A stretch of DNA of 44,682 nt from JBKQHQ01 sp052148715 (GTDB lineage: Bacteria; Pseudomonadota; Alphaproteobacteria; Rhizobiales; Xanthobacteraceae). The notes below the pieces were generated by a model. That model was not told the DNA's origin, did not search any database, and worked only from the letters and a program-made list of their open reading frames with translations. The DNA lies in assembly GCA_052148715.1 (NCBI GenBank), contig JBKQHQ010000187.1, positions 1-44,682 on the forward strand, given 5' to 3'. The position numbers and the translations under genes are program-made. The stretch's first letter is position 1; each line of letters opens with the position of its first letter. This document shows positions 17,241-25,183 of this stretch, in pieces.

Positions 17241-18152
17241 TCAGGGCGCACGAGGCGGCACGAGGGCCATTGCCGCCGCTTCCGCATCGCAATCCCGCGT
17301 AGGTTTGAGGCCTTTGGCGCGGGCGACCGCGAGCTCGGCCTTGGCGGCCTCCAAATCGGCAAGAAATGTCGAATCGGCATGCAGTCGAGCAGCGGCACCA
17401 GCGCCGATGAACTGCCCCTCAATCACGTCGCTCTCCCAGTGCACGTTGCATACCACACGGCTCTGTCCGAAAGCCCGGCCGCGCGCAAGGATAGCATCGC
17501 TCTGATCGGGCGCGATCTCGCTTAGGATGAGCGCCCAGGCCCAGCCGATAGCCGTATGCCCGGAAGGATAAGAGCCGTCGTTCGCCAGCTGCTTCTCCTC
17601 GCCCGGCGTGCAGATGGGCTCCTTGTTCACGACGAAGGGACGAGCACGGCTGTAATGGTCTTTCGCCATGCGGGTGGAAAGCCCGGCATCAACGAGACTT
17701 CGGCGCATCAACACGTAGAGACGCGGCGTGTCCTGCTCCGTGATCGGGACGTTCAACGCGCAGGAGAAAGTGCCAGCCGCGTGCGGAAACGTCAGATCGG
17801 CATCCTCAGCCGCCAACATCCAGGAGGGCGTGCCCCGCAAATCGAGACTCTTTCGGCTGAATTCCTCATCAAGTGCGAGAGCGGCCGAGCCGGCGGTGGG
17901 CGGAGAGGGAAGCAAGGCCAGGCTGTTGGGGAGCGCCTTGGATGATAGATAGCCGGCCAAAATGCCCGGCCGAATCTCAGGTACGGCGGTGGACTGCGCT
18001 TGCGCCACATTGATAGATGGTTGGACCCCCGCGATGACGATCGAAAAAACCGCCGCCGCACCAAAAACAGAGAAGCCGCGGCGGGAACAACGCCACGTGG
18101 CTTTGGCAATTCTCGCCGGATCGACAATTAGGCCCATGGCTCCATTCTTCAC
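17241..18152 (-). CDS. Class A non-specific acid phosphatase (PAP2 family)
   Basis: A 303-residue exported phosphatase. The three PAP2 signature blocks are present in order: KDHYSRARPF (K-x6-RP), GSYPSGHTAIGWA (PSGH), and SRVVCNVHWESDVIEG (SR-x5-H-x3-D), with catalytic histidines in the second and third. The N-terminal hydrophobic stretch (FSVFGAAAVFSIVIAGV) acts as a long signal peptide or anchor and leads to AQAQS. It resembles PhoN/PhoC-type periplasmic phosphatases that release phosphate from organic phosphoesters. A palindrome lies 41 bases upstream. Confidence 0.9.
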   Translation of the reverse strand: MKNGAMGLIVDPARIAKATWRCSRRGFSVFGAAAVFSIVIAGVQPSINVAQAQSTAVPEIRPGILAGYLSSKALPNSLALLPSPPTAGSAALALDEEFSRKSLDLRGTPSWMLAAEDADLTFPHAAGTFSCALNVPITEQDTPRLYVLMRRSLVDAGLSTRMAKDHYSRARPFVVNKEPICTPGEEKQLANDGSYPSGHTAIGWAWALILSEIAPDQSDAILARGRAFGQSRVVCNVHWESDVIEGQFIGAGAAARLHADSTFLADLEAAKAELAVARAKGLKPTRDCDAEAAAMALVPPRAP

Positions 18153-18192
18153 AAGGATCGAGAATGTCCGATCGGCCGCGCTCTGATGGGTT

Positions 18193-18207
18193 AACCTGTC
18201 TCAGGTT
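18193..18207. promoter_or_regulatory. Palindrome in the phosphatase/DUF2946-like divergent region
   Basis: AACCTGTCTCAGGTT is a perfect inverted repeat with a 3-base centre, flanked by GGGTTA (18188-18193) and TAACCC (18212-18217), which are also complementary. It sits 41 bases before the acid phosphatase start and 190 before the plus-strand gene, so an operator for the phosphatase promoter is the simplest reading. It does not look like a Pho box. Confidence 0.4.
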
Positions 18208-18396
18208 TATCTAACCCAAAAGGAAGGGATGGCTACGCCGCGTGCAACCCGCCACGACCGAGGTTCCTCTTCACCCACCATGGCAGCGCTATAGCCCATC
18301 CATCTGGCGTGCAATAATCACAGAATCGCGCTTATTTCTGTTGGCTCAATCCCGCCACGATTGAACGGGGGTTGACCAGGTCATAGCATACCGGAC

Positions 18397-18804
18397 ATGC
18401 GAATCGCCGCGGCAAGAGTGAGCATTGGTACGGGCCGGTTTTGGCGGCCGAAACTCGCCGTCGCGGTCAGCGTCGCGCTCGTCATACAAAATGCTCTTAT
18501 CGTCATTCTGGCCGCGCATTTGGCGGCCAGCGCGGTCGCCGATGCCGTGCCGGGTGTCGAGCTCTGTCTGCACAGCACAAACAGCGTCCCGCCGCCGCTT
18601 GATGTGCCGGGCGGCCACGACGACCTGCATTGCTTGTCCTGGTGCCTCGCCGCACACCACTCGCTTGCGGCAACCGTTGATGTTTCGTACCGGCCTCTCG
18701 CTCTGCGCGCCTCCGACGTTTTGTCGACAATTGTCGCCTGGCGACTCCCTCTTTTCATAAAATATTCCATAGCGCGCCCGCGCGGCCCTCCGCTTAGCGC
18801 CTGA
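18397..18804 (+). CDS. DUF2946-like small membrane/exported protein
   Basis: A 135-residue protein with one strong N-terminal hydrophobic segment (about 19-45) and a short region with Cys and His: LCLHS, then GGHDDLHCLSWCLAAHH. This spacing of histidines and cysteines recalls the DUF2946 family, small proteins commonly found beside copper-handling genes. The C-terminus is proline- and arginine-rich. The Shine-Dalgarno is weak. The assignment rests on general shape and on its place in front of the metal block. Confidence 0.5.
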   Translation: MRIAAARVSIGTGRFWRPKLAVAVSVALVIQNALIVILAAHLAASAVADAVPGVELCLHSTNSVPPPLDVPGGHDDLHCLSWCLAAHHSLAATVDVSYRPLALRASDVLSTIVAWRLPLFIKYSIARPRGPPLSA

Positions 18805-18903
18805 ACCCAAGGCGGTGCGTTCGCCGCCTCAGCCATCACACCAATTACAAGCGTCTACGCGCCCCCGGGATGGCACGTTGCCAAATTGGAGCGGAGGGAA
18901 CTC

Positions 18904-19788
18904 ATGTCCTATCGCATCGTCAATACGTTACTAAAATCGCCTCGGCTCGAACGAAGGTCGCCGAGCAAGCGCTTCGCCAAGGGCTTGGTGCCGATCATCG
19001 CCTTGCCGGTCGGGCTTGGAAGCATCACACTTTGCGCGCCTATCTTGGCCGATTCTGCGATAGCGGCAGACATGTCGGTCAAGGCGGCGGCGACGCGCCC
19101 CTATAACTGGAGCGGCTGCTATGTCGGCCTCAACGCCGGCGGCGGTGCGAGCGGAACGAGTTTCACCACCGCGGTGGACAACGGAACGCACCTGCTGCCG
19201 GTCGACGCCGCGACAGTCAGCGCGACCGGAACCGGATCGGCCAACGATTCCAATTTCCTCGGCGGCGGGCAGGCCGGCTGCAACTGGCAGTCCGGAACGC
19301 TGGTCTTCGGGCTTGAAGGCGACGTCGACTACTTCCACAGCAATCCGGGGTACATCAACGGGACCGGGACGCTGAGCACCGGCGACCCGTTCACGGTCAC
19401 GCAGTCGCTGACGACCGATCTCTTTGCGACGGTCCGTCCGCGCCTCGGCGTCGCCGCGGACCGCAACCTCGGCTACATCACCGGCGGCGCTGCATTCACC
19501 AAGACGAGCTACACGCAGACCTACGCGGATGCCCTCAACGCGGGACTCACACCGGGCACCGGCAGCGCATCAGGCTCGAAATCGCTCGTGGGTTGGACCG
19601 CCGGCGCCGGATGGGAATACGCCTGGACGGACAACTGGACGCTCAGGTTCGAATATCTGTTCGCGATGTTCCCGACCACCAGCGCGCTCGGCGCAATCAC
19701 CGACCCCGCAGGCGGAAGCAATACGCTGCACGGTTCCGGGGATCTCGTCATCCAGACCACCCGTTTCGGCGTCAACTACAAATTCTGA
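18904..19788 (+). CDS. Outer-membrane beta-barrel porin (Omp25/Omp31 type)
   Basis: A 294-residue barrel protein. After a long signal region ending in SAIAADM, the mature part opens NWSGCYVGLNAGGG, the typical start of the Omp25/Omp31 family of Hyphomicrobiales (normally W-T/S-G-F-Y-I/V-G). The next strands alternate polar and hydrophobic residues, including VFGLEGDVDYF and WEYAWTDNWTLRFEYLF, and the protein ends in FGVNYKF with the terminal phenylalanine needed for barrel insertion. The ATG at 18904 is chosen because GGAGGGA lies just upstream; six codons further upstream are open. Confidence 0.88.
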   Translation: MSYRIVNTLLKSPRLERRSPSKRFAKGLVPIIALPVGLGSITLCAPILADSAIAADMSVKAAATRPYNWSGCYVGLNAGGGASGTSFTTAVDNGTHLLPVDAATVSATGTGSANDSNFLGGGQAGCNWQSGTLVFGLEGDVDYFHSNPGYINGTGTLSTGDPFTVTQSLTTDLFATVRPRLGVAADRNLGYITGGAAFTKTSYTQTYADALNAGLTPGTGSASGSKSLVGWTAGAGWEYAWTDNWTLRFEYLFAMFPTTSALGAITDPAGGSNTLHGSGDLVIQTTRFGVNYKF

Positions 19789-19932
19789 GCGACGGCGCGC
19801 CCGAGACGACACCCGCAACCACGCGAGACCGTCATGTTCAACCCCGCGATCGCCGTTTTCACCTTCATCGCCCGCCTGCATACGCGCCGTCATGCGGCTG
19901 CGGCGCGGCGCGCCAACCCAATCGAGGACACC

Positions 19933-21048
19933 ATGTCGACCACCCTCAACACTCCGCCTGTGGCGCCACGCCGCCGCGCGCCCCAGCGAAAGGCCGCAGC
20001 TTTCGTTACGTTCTTAGCGTCGCTGATTGGCGCCATGGTACCGCTCCTCGGCTTCACCACGACGGCGGCGCGCGCTTGCGCCTGCGGCTGCAGCGTGTTC
20101 GACGTTGGAGGCGGCCTACTGCCGCAGGAAAGCGATCACGGCGGCCGAGTGTTTTTCGAATATTGGCACTCGGACCAGAACATCAACTGGATCGGCAACG
20201 CTAAGGGCGCCGCCGCCCTCAACCAGGACAAGAACGTCACCACAAGCTGGTACAATGTCGGCTTCCAGTACATGTTCAACCGCGATTGGGGCGTGATGGC
20301 GCGGGTACCGGTCGTCAATCGCGACTTCACCACCACCACCGATCCGGCTTCCGGTACGCTGCAGACCTTCAATTCCAGGGACATCGGCGATGCCGAGATC
20401 ATGGGCATGTACACCGGTTTCTTCAAGGATATGTCGACCGGCGTCATCTTCGGCCTCAAACTTCCGACCGGCACCTATACTGCCCCCGGGCTCGACCGCG
20501 ACACGCAGATCGGCTCGGGTAGCACTGATCTCATCCTGGGCGGGTTCCATCGGGGCCTGATCACGGGTGACAATGCGTGGCAGTATTTCTCCCAGGTGCG
20601 GTGGCAAGTGCCGTTCCTCTTCCGTGCCGCCGCAGACCCGCAGGGCTTCTTCGACGGAAATCCGGGCCTCGTGCAGACCTACAAGCCCGGCTATCAGGCC
20701 GATGGTGCCATCGGCATTCTCTACAACAACTGGTATCACGTGTTCGGCTTCGACAAGATCACGCCGCTCGCGCAAATCATCGTGTCGCACCGTAATCATG
20801 ACAGCGGCGACGCCGCCGATCCGCTCAACAGCGGCTTCGACCGGATGATGTTCTCGCCCGGCGTCGAATTGACCAAGGTGCTCGATGAGGCCAACAACCG
20901 CGTCCTTAAGGTCTACGTCGATGTCGAGCTTCCTTTCTATTACCGGACCAACGCGGCCGACAATGGCGGACCGCCGTCGGTCGGCGGAACCGAAGGCCAG
21001 CTGGTCGCGCCGATCTTGTACAAGGCAGTAGCCAGCTATAACTTCTGA
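19933..21048 (+). CDS. Outer-membrane beta-barrel protein with CACGC motif
   Basis: A 371-residue exported protein. The signal region ends TTAARACACGCSVFDVGGG, giving a cluster of three cysteines right after the predicted cleavage site. The rest is a barrel of alternating strands (WYNVGFQYMFNRDWGVMARV, VIFGLKLPTGTYTAP) closing with ASYNF, as in the MetA-pathway or transporter-like outer-membrane proteins. The cysteine cluster suggests metal binding at the periplasmic face. It is 18 bases upstream of a TlpA-like gene and probably co-transcribed with it. The ATG with GAGG upstream is preferred to an earlier in-frame methionine. Confidence 0.7.
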   Translation: MSTTLNTPPVAPRRRAPQRKAAAFVTFLASLIGAMVPLLGFTTTAARACACGCSVFDVGGGLLPQESDHGGRVFFEYWHSDQNINWIGNAKGAAALNQDKNVTTSWYNVGFQYMFNRDWGVMARVPVVNRDFTTTTDPASGTLQTFNSRDIGDAEIMGMYTGFFKDMSTGVIFGLKLPTGTYTAPGLDRDTQIGSGSTDLILGGFHRGLITGDNAWQYFSQVRWQVPFLFRAAADPQGFFDGNPGLVQTYKPGYQADGAIGILYNNWYHVFGFDKITPLAQIIVSHRNHDSGDAADPLNSGFDRMMFSPGVELTKVLDEANNRVLKVYVDVELPFYYRTNAADNGGPPSVGGTEGQLVAPILYKAVASYNF

Positions 21049-21066
21049 CCACTCGGAGGAGTTTCC

Positions 21067-21567
21067 ATGCGACTGGCTCGCGTCATCCCCGCCCTGTTGG
21101 CTGGATCACTGGCATCGGCTTTCGCGGGTGACGCGGTGCGCGCGGCGCCCACAATGGATGAGGCGGCGCCGTCCCTGGTCGTTACCGAATTGGACGGCCA
21201 GACATTCGACCTGAGCAAGTTGCGCGGCAAAGTCGTCCTCGTGAACTATTGGGCGACGTGGTGCGCGCCGTGTCGAAAGGAGATGCCGACGCTCGACGCC
21301 TTTTACCGCCGTTATCACGAACAGGGGCTCGAAATGATCGGCATCAGCATCGATCGTCCGCGCGAGCTGGAGAAAGTGCGCAAGACCATGACCTCGTTGG
21401 CCTATCCGGGGGCCATGCTGAACGAGATCACGGTGAACGGCTTCGGCCCGCCCGAGGGGGCTCCCCTGACCTACGTCGTCGACGCCAATGGGGTGGTGCG
21501 GGACAAGTTCATCGCCGCGCCGAATAAGCTGCTGATGGATGTCGTCGTTCCGCTGTTGCCCCACTGA
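21067..21567 (+). CDS. TlpA-like periplasmic thioredoxin
   Basis: A 166-residue exported thioredoxin-fold protein of the TlpA/ResA/AhpC-TSA class. Signal peptide about 1-26 (ending VRAAP). The active site is WCAPC in NYWATWCAPCRKEMPTL, with a downstream cis-proline loop in GAPLTYVVDANGVV. TlpA-like proteins reduce copper chaperones and the CuA-site cysteines of cytochrome oxidase. A PCu(A)C chaperone gene 870 bases downstream makes that role likely. Strong Shine-Dalgarno GGAGGAG. Confidence 0.9.
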   Translation: MRLARVIPALLAGSLASAFAGDAVRAAPTMDEAAPSLVVTELDGQTFDLSKLRGKVVLVNYWATWCAPCRKEMPTLDAFYRRYHEQGLEMIGISIDRPRELEKVRKTMTSLAYPGAMLNEITVNGFGPPEGAPLTYVVDANGVVRDKFIAAPNKLLMDVVVPLLPH

Positions 21568-21580
21568 GCGATGAACGATC

Positions 21581-22108
21581 ATGTCAGCATCGACAACTCG
21601 CTTCCATCGAATGACATGCATGGCGCTCGCGCTGAGCTGCTCGATTGCCGTTGCTCGGTCGGAGCAAGCCGGCGCCTGGATCACCGACGCCAGCACCGGC
21701 TGCCGGGTTTGGAATCCGCATCCTCAGGCCGGCGAGTCGATCAAGTGGTCGGGGCCATGCGCGAACGGTTTGGCGCACGGCCGCGGGGTGGCGCAATGGT
21801 ACAGGGGCGATGTCGCGTATGAAAAAGACGAAGGCGAGTGGCGCGAGGGCCGGCAGGTCGGCAAGGGCGTCCAAGTCTGGCCGTCGGGCCGCTACGACGG
21901 CGAGATGGCGGACGGCGACCCGCACGGCCACGGCGTCTTGACGCTGCAAGGTGTGCTTTATGATGGTGAATTTCGCAATGGTAAGGCGAACGGCATCGGA
22001 ACCATGACAAACGCCAGCGGTGTTTTTCAAGGAACGTGGAAGGACGGATGCTTCCGGGACCAAAAGCGAAAAGCTTCGCTCGGGGTTCCGCTGTCCGACT
22101 GCCCGTGA
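21581..22108 (+). CDS. Exported MORN-repeat protein
   Basis: A 175-residue protein with a hydrophobic N-terminus (MALALSCSIAVARS) and MORN repeats: GEWREGRQVGKGVQVW, GRYDGEMADGDPHGHGVL, GVLYDGEFRNGKANGIGTM, GVFQGTWKDGCF. Each has the Y/F-x-G-x-W/F..G..-G-x-G pattern. Two cysteines flank a WNPHPQAGESIKWSG segment before the repeats. MORN arrays bind lipids or proteins. It lies 13 bases after the TlpA-like gene; the exact start among three methionines is uncertain. Confidence 0.8.
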   Translation: MSASTTRFHRMTCMALALSCSIAVARSEQAGAWITDASTGCRVWNPHPQAGESIKWSGPCANGLAHGRGVAQWYRGDVAYEKDEGEWREGRQVGKGVQVWPSGRYDGEMADGDPHGHGVLTLQGVLYDGEFRNGKANGIGTMTNASGVFQGTWKDGCFRDQKRKASLGVPLSDCP

Positions 22109-22204
22109 CACGCGATCCGCGCCGCGCCCAAGCGTCCACGTCATCAGGAGCTTGACGTTGCCAGATTCTATCGTCCTCGTTAGCATCCGATCCATGCAAA
22201 GGCC

Positions 22205-22228
22205 TGCCGGGGAGAGCGAACCCCGGCA
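22205..22228. promoter_or_regulatory. Stem-loop before the four-cysteine peptide gene
   Basis: TGCCGGGG (22205-22212) and CCCCGGCA (22221-22228) form a perfect 8-bp stem with an 8-base loop. It is 34 bases upstream of the next start and about 100 after the MORN stop. There is no U-tract. It could attenuate transcription between the two halves of the operon or protect the downstream message. Confidence 0.4.
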
Positions 22229-22261
22229 AGAAATCATCACCGTTGCGGAGGAGGTCGACCC

Positions 22262-22438
22262 ATGATGCGCGGTTTCTCTTGGGCTGTTATCGTCGGTATC
22301 CTTGCTGTCGGATTTGGCGGCAGCCTCGCCGTCGCCGCCTCCGGCACAGACACCAAAGGCAAGACCTGCACCATGGAGCAGCAATGCCATTGGGAAAACT
22401 TCAAGAAGATCTGCACATGGGTGAAGGTATGTCGCTAA
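22262..22438 (+). CDS. Small exported four-cysteine peptide
   Basis: A 58-residue product, overlooked by length filters. Signal peptide MMRGFSWAVIVGILAVGFGG leading to AVAASG. The mature part has four evenly placed cysteines in TCTMEQQCHWENFKKIC and WVKVCR, with H43 between. Spacing C-x5-C-x8-C-x5-C is regular and would suit two disulfides or one metal ion. The strong GGAGGAGG upstream and the TAATG overlap with the PCu(A)C gene argue that it is real and translationally coupled to that chaperone. I know no characterised relative. Confidence 0.75.
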   Translation: MMRGFSWAVIVGILAVGFGGSLAVAASGTDTKGKTCTMEQQCHWENFKKICTWVKVCR

Positions 22439-22938
22439 TGACCAACAAGCTCAATCTGGTCGCGACGCTGACTACGGCTGTCGTGATTCTGATCACCCCC
22501 GGCGCATTCGCGCAAACCTTCAAAGCCGGCTCGATCGAGATCGGGAGCCCGTGGGCACGCGCGACGCCGAAAGGCGCCACAGTCGGCGCCGGCTACATGA
22601 AAATCACCAACACCGGCACTACACCCGACCGGCTGCTTAGCGGCTCCTCCGATATCGCGCCCAAGTTCGAAGTCCATGAGATGAAGATGGAGAACGGCGT
22701 GATGAAGATGCGCCCGGTCCAGGACGGTCTGGAGATCAAGCCAGGGGAGACCGTCGAGCTGAAGCCCGGCTCTTTCCACGTGATGTTCGTCGGCCTGAAG
22801 AGCCCGCTCAAGGCAGGCGACCACGTCGCGGCCACGCTGGTGTTCGACAAGGCCGGCGCCGTGAACGTTGAATATGACGTGCGCGCGATAGGCGCGGAGC
22901 CTGGCCACGACATGCCCGGCATGAAGATGGGCCACTAA
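22438..22938 (+). CDS. PCu(A)C periplasmic copper chaperone
   Basis: A 166-residue exported copper(I) chaperone. Signal peptide about 1-25 (ending GAFAQ). The family's metal ligands are visible as H-E-M-K-M-E-N-G-V-M-K-M and, about 30 residues later, FHVMF, fitting H-(M)-x10-M-x21-H-x-M. The tail PGHDMPGMKMGH adds further His and Met. PCu(A)C proteins deliver copper to the CuA centre of cytochrome oxidase together with Sco and TlpA-like reductases. The start overlaps the preceding stop (TAATG); an ATG three codons earlier lacks a spaced ribosome site. Confidence 0.93.
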   Translation: MTNKLNLVATLTTAVVILITPGAFAQTFKAGSIEIGSPWARATPKGATVGAGYMKITNTGTTPDRLLSGSSDIAPKFEVHEMKMENGVMKMRPVQDGLEIKPGETVELKPGSFHVMFVGLKSPLKAGDHVAATLVFDKAGAVNVEYDVRAIGAEPGHDMPGMKMGH

Positions 22939-23090
22939 GCAGAGCGGCGGCACAAGGCTTCGAGTTCCAGATCAACCCGCCGAGGCGTCAAGCAAGGACG
23001 GCTCGCGAGCGCCGGCGCCGCCATAGAATTCCCGCGCAGACCATCGCCGATGCCTCTTGCGACGCCGGGCCGGACCGTACATGAAGGGTC

Positions 23091-24023
23091 ATGCACGACG
23101 AGCACCGCCACGAGCCCGGCCACAGCCATGGTCCTGGGCATGGTCATGCCCCAAAAAACTTCGGGACGGCCTTTGCGGTCGGCACGGCGCTCAACCTCGC
23201 CCTCGTCGCCGCCGAGTTGGGGTTCGGCTTGCTCGCGAACTCGCTCGCGCTGACTGCCGACGGCGTGCACAATCTTTCCGACGTGATCGGGCTGTTGTTG
23301 GCGTGGGGCGCGGCATGGCTCGCCACACGGCGCCCGACGGCCTCGCGCACCTACGGCTACCGGCGCGCATCGATCCTTGCCGCCCTCGGAAACGCGGCGC
23401 TGCTGTTCGTGGTCACGGGCGGAATACTCATTGAAGCGGTGCGGCGCCTGTTCACGCCTGAGCCGGTTGCGGCCAATGTCGTACTCTGGGTCGCCGGCCT
23501 CGGCATCGTCGTCAACACCGTCACGGCACTCATGTTTATGCGCGGCCACGAGCATGATCTGAATGTCAAAGGCGCCTTCCTACACATGGCCGGGGATGCG
23601 GCGGTGTCGCTCGGTGTCGTGGTCGCGGCAGTGCTGATCGGCTTGACCGGCTGGCTGTGGCTCGATCCGGCCGTGAGCATCGGGGTTGCCGTCATTATCC
23701 TCACCGCGACGTGGGGGCTCACGCGCAACGCCCTCAATCTCGCGCTCGACGCCGTTCCGGCCGGTATCGATTGTGAGGCAGTCGAGGCCTACCTCGCGGG
23801 ACTTCCCGGCGTGACCGAAGTGCACGACCTGCACATCTGGGCCATGAGCACTACGGAGACCGCGTTGACCGCGCATCTGGTGCGGCCCAGCGCGGGGCTT
23901 GACGACCATCTGCTGTTGGACGCCGCCCACGAGTTGGAGCGCCGCTTCGGCATTCACCACGTGACGATGCAGATCGAGGCGGGTGATCATGAATGCCGCC
24001 TCGCGCCCGCCCATGTGGTTTGA
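23091..24023 (+). CDS. Cation diffusion facilitator metal exporter (CzcD/ZitB type)
   Basis: A 310-residue inner-membrane divalent metal/proton antiporter. The N-terminus is histidine-rich (MHDEHRHEPGHSHGPGHGH). Six membrane helices follow; helix II carries ADGVHNLSD and helix V LHMAGDA, the two HxxxD metal sites of Zn2+/Cd2+ transporters. The cytoplasmic C-terminal domain ends VHDLHIWAMS and HHVTMQIE. It exports zinc and similar ions. It lies 153 bases after the copper chaperone and converges on tonB with a 14-base gap. Confidence 0.93.
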   Translation: MHDEHRHEPGHSHGPGHGHAPKNFGTAFAVGTALNLALVAAELGFGLLANSLALTADGVHNLSDVIGLLLAWGAAWLATRRPTASRTYGYRRASILAALGNAALLFVVTGGILIEAVRRLFTPEPVAANVVLWVAGLGIVVNTVTALMFMRGHEHDLNVKGAFLHMAGDAAVSLGVVVAAVLIGLTGWLWLDPAVSIGVAVIILTATWGLTRNALNLALDAVPAGIDCEAVEAYLAGLPGVTEVHDLHIWAMSTTETALTAHLVRPSAGLDDHLLLDAAHELERRFGIHHVTMQIEAGDHECRLAPAHVV

Positions 24024-24037
24024 CAGAACGTCTCCGG

Positions 24038-24757
24038 TCACCTGATATTGAAGCGTACCGGGAAGACGAAAGATAATTTGTTGTCGGGAACCTCGCCGGG
24101 CGGTCGCGGCATCGGCTGGGCGCGGGCCAGCATCGCGAGCGTCTCCCGATCGAGCGTCGGCGATCCCGAGCTTTGCACGATACGGCTCGCCAGCAGCTGC
24201 CCTTGGCGGTCGATGGTGAAGGCGACCCTGGCGACGCCTTGCTCGCCGCTGGAGCGCGCTTGCGCCGGGTAGCGCTTGAACCGTTCGATATGGGCGGCAA
24301 GCGCGCTTTGCCAGCGGATGACGTCGAGGCGCGGCGTTTGCACTGCCGCTCCCGGTGCCGGCGGAGCCGCCTCCGACGGCGGAATTTCGACCGAGGGCTT
24401 GGCGGTCGGCGGCTTCTCGTCGACCGGCGGCTGGGGCTTGGGGGGCTCCGGCGTCGGCAGGGCGACGTCCGCTGGCGTCTCGGGCGGCTTGATCTCCTCC
24501 TTGGGCGCCGGCGCCGGCTCGGTCTCGGGCTCCGGCGGCCCGGGCATGAGGTCGTTCGGGGGGATCGCTGGGGCCGCCGCCACCTCGGGAATCTCAAGCA
24601 CGACGACCGGCGCGCCGGCGTCGAAATCGGAAGTCTCAGACGAGTCCAGAAATGCCCGCACGGCAACGCCGTGCGCGATCAGTACGATCGCGAAGCAAGC
24701 AACCCAACGCGCGGCATCAGCCCGTTGGCTCGCGAAATATTCGGCAACCGCGTTCAC
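24038..24757 (-). CDS. tonB: TonB energy transducer
   Basis: A 239-residue TonB protein. One N-terminal membrane anchor (about 17-36, FAIVLIAHGVAVRAFL), a long proline- and glutamate-rich periplasmic spacer (about 60-140), and a C-terminal TonB domain: RYPAQARSSGEQGVARVAF, DRETLAMLARAQPMPRPPG, then LSFVFPVRF. It passes proton-motive energy from ExbB-ExbD to outer-membrane receptors. The ATG overlaps the exbD stop by 4 bases. It is the last gene of a receptor-exbB-exbD-tonB set. Confidence 0.93.
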   Translation of the reverse strand: MNAVAEYFASQRADAARWVACFAIVLIAHGVAVRAFLDSSETSDFDAGAPVVVLEIPEVAAAPAIPPNDLMPGPPEPETEPAPAPKEEIKPPETPADVALPTPEPPKPQPPVDEKPPTAKPSVEIPPSEAAPPAPGAAVQTPRLDVIRWQSALAAHIERFKRYPAQARSSGEQGVARVAFTIDRQGQLLASRIVQSSGSPTLDRETLAMLARAQPMPRPPGEVPDNKLSFVFPVRFNIR

Positions 24758-25179
24758 CGCGCCACATTCGCTTCGAGCCCGACCAGGGCGACCTTGAGGT
24801 AGCCCGTCGCGCGCAGCTCGTTCATCACCTGCATCAGGTCGCCATAGGCGACGGTCTTGTCGGCGCGCAGAAACACGCGCTGCTCCTTATCGCCGCCAGT
24901 CACCTGGTTAAGCGCCGCGCTCAGGTCGGCGCGCGCGATAGGGTCATCGCCGACCGCGAGCGTCAGATCGGACTTCACCGTGAGAAACAGCGGCTTGTCC
25001 GGCCGCGGTTGGCGCTGCGTGTTCGAGGACGGCAGGTCGACCGCAACATCCACCGTCGCCAGCGGCGCCGCGATCATGAAAATGATCAGCAGCACCAGCA
25101 TCACGTCGATGAACGGTGTGACGTTGATCTCGTGCATCTCCTCGAGATCAACGCTGCCGTGATCGAGGCGGACGCTCAC
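24754..25179 (-). CDS. exbD: ExbD proton-channel subunit
   Basis: A 141-residue inner-membrane protein with one helix. The essential aspartate is D25 in NVTPFIDVMLVLLIIFM, at the same number as in Escherichia coli ExbD. The periplasmic domain includes VFLRADKTVAYGDLMQVMNE. It forms the proton-driven motor with ExbB that energises TonB. It starts 4 bases after the exbB stop. Confidence 0.95.
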   Translation of the reverse strand: MSVRLDHGSVDLEEMHEINVTPFIDVMLVLLIIFMIAAPLATVDVAVDLPSSNTQRQPRPDKPLFLTVKSDLTLAVGDDPIARADLSAALNQVTGGDKEQRVFLRADKTVAYGDLMQVMNELRATGYLKVALVGLEANVAR

Positions 25180-25183
25180 GTGC

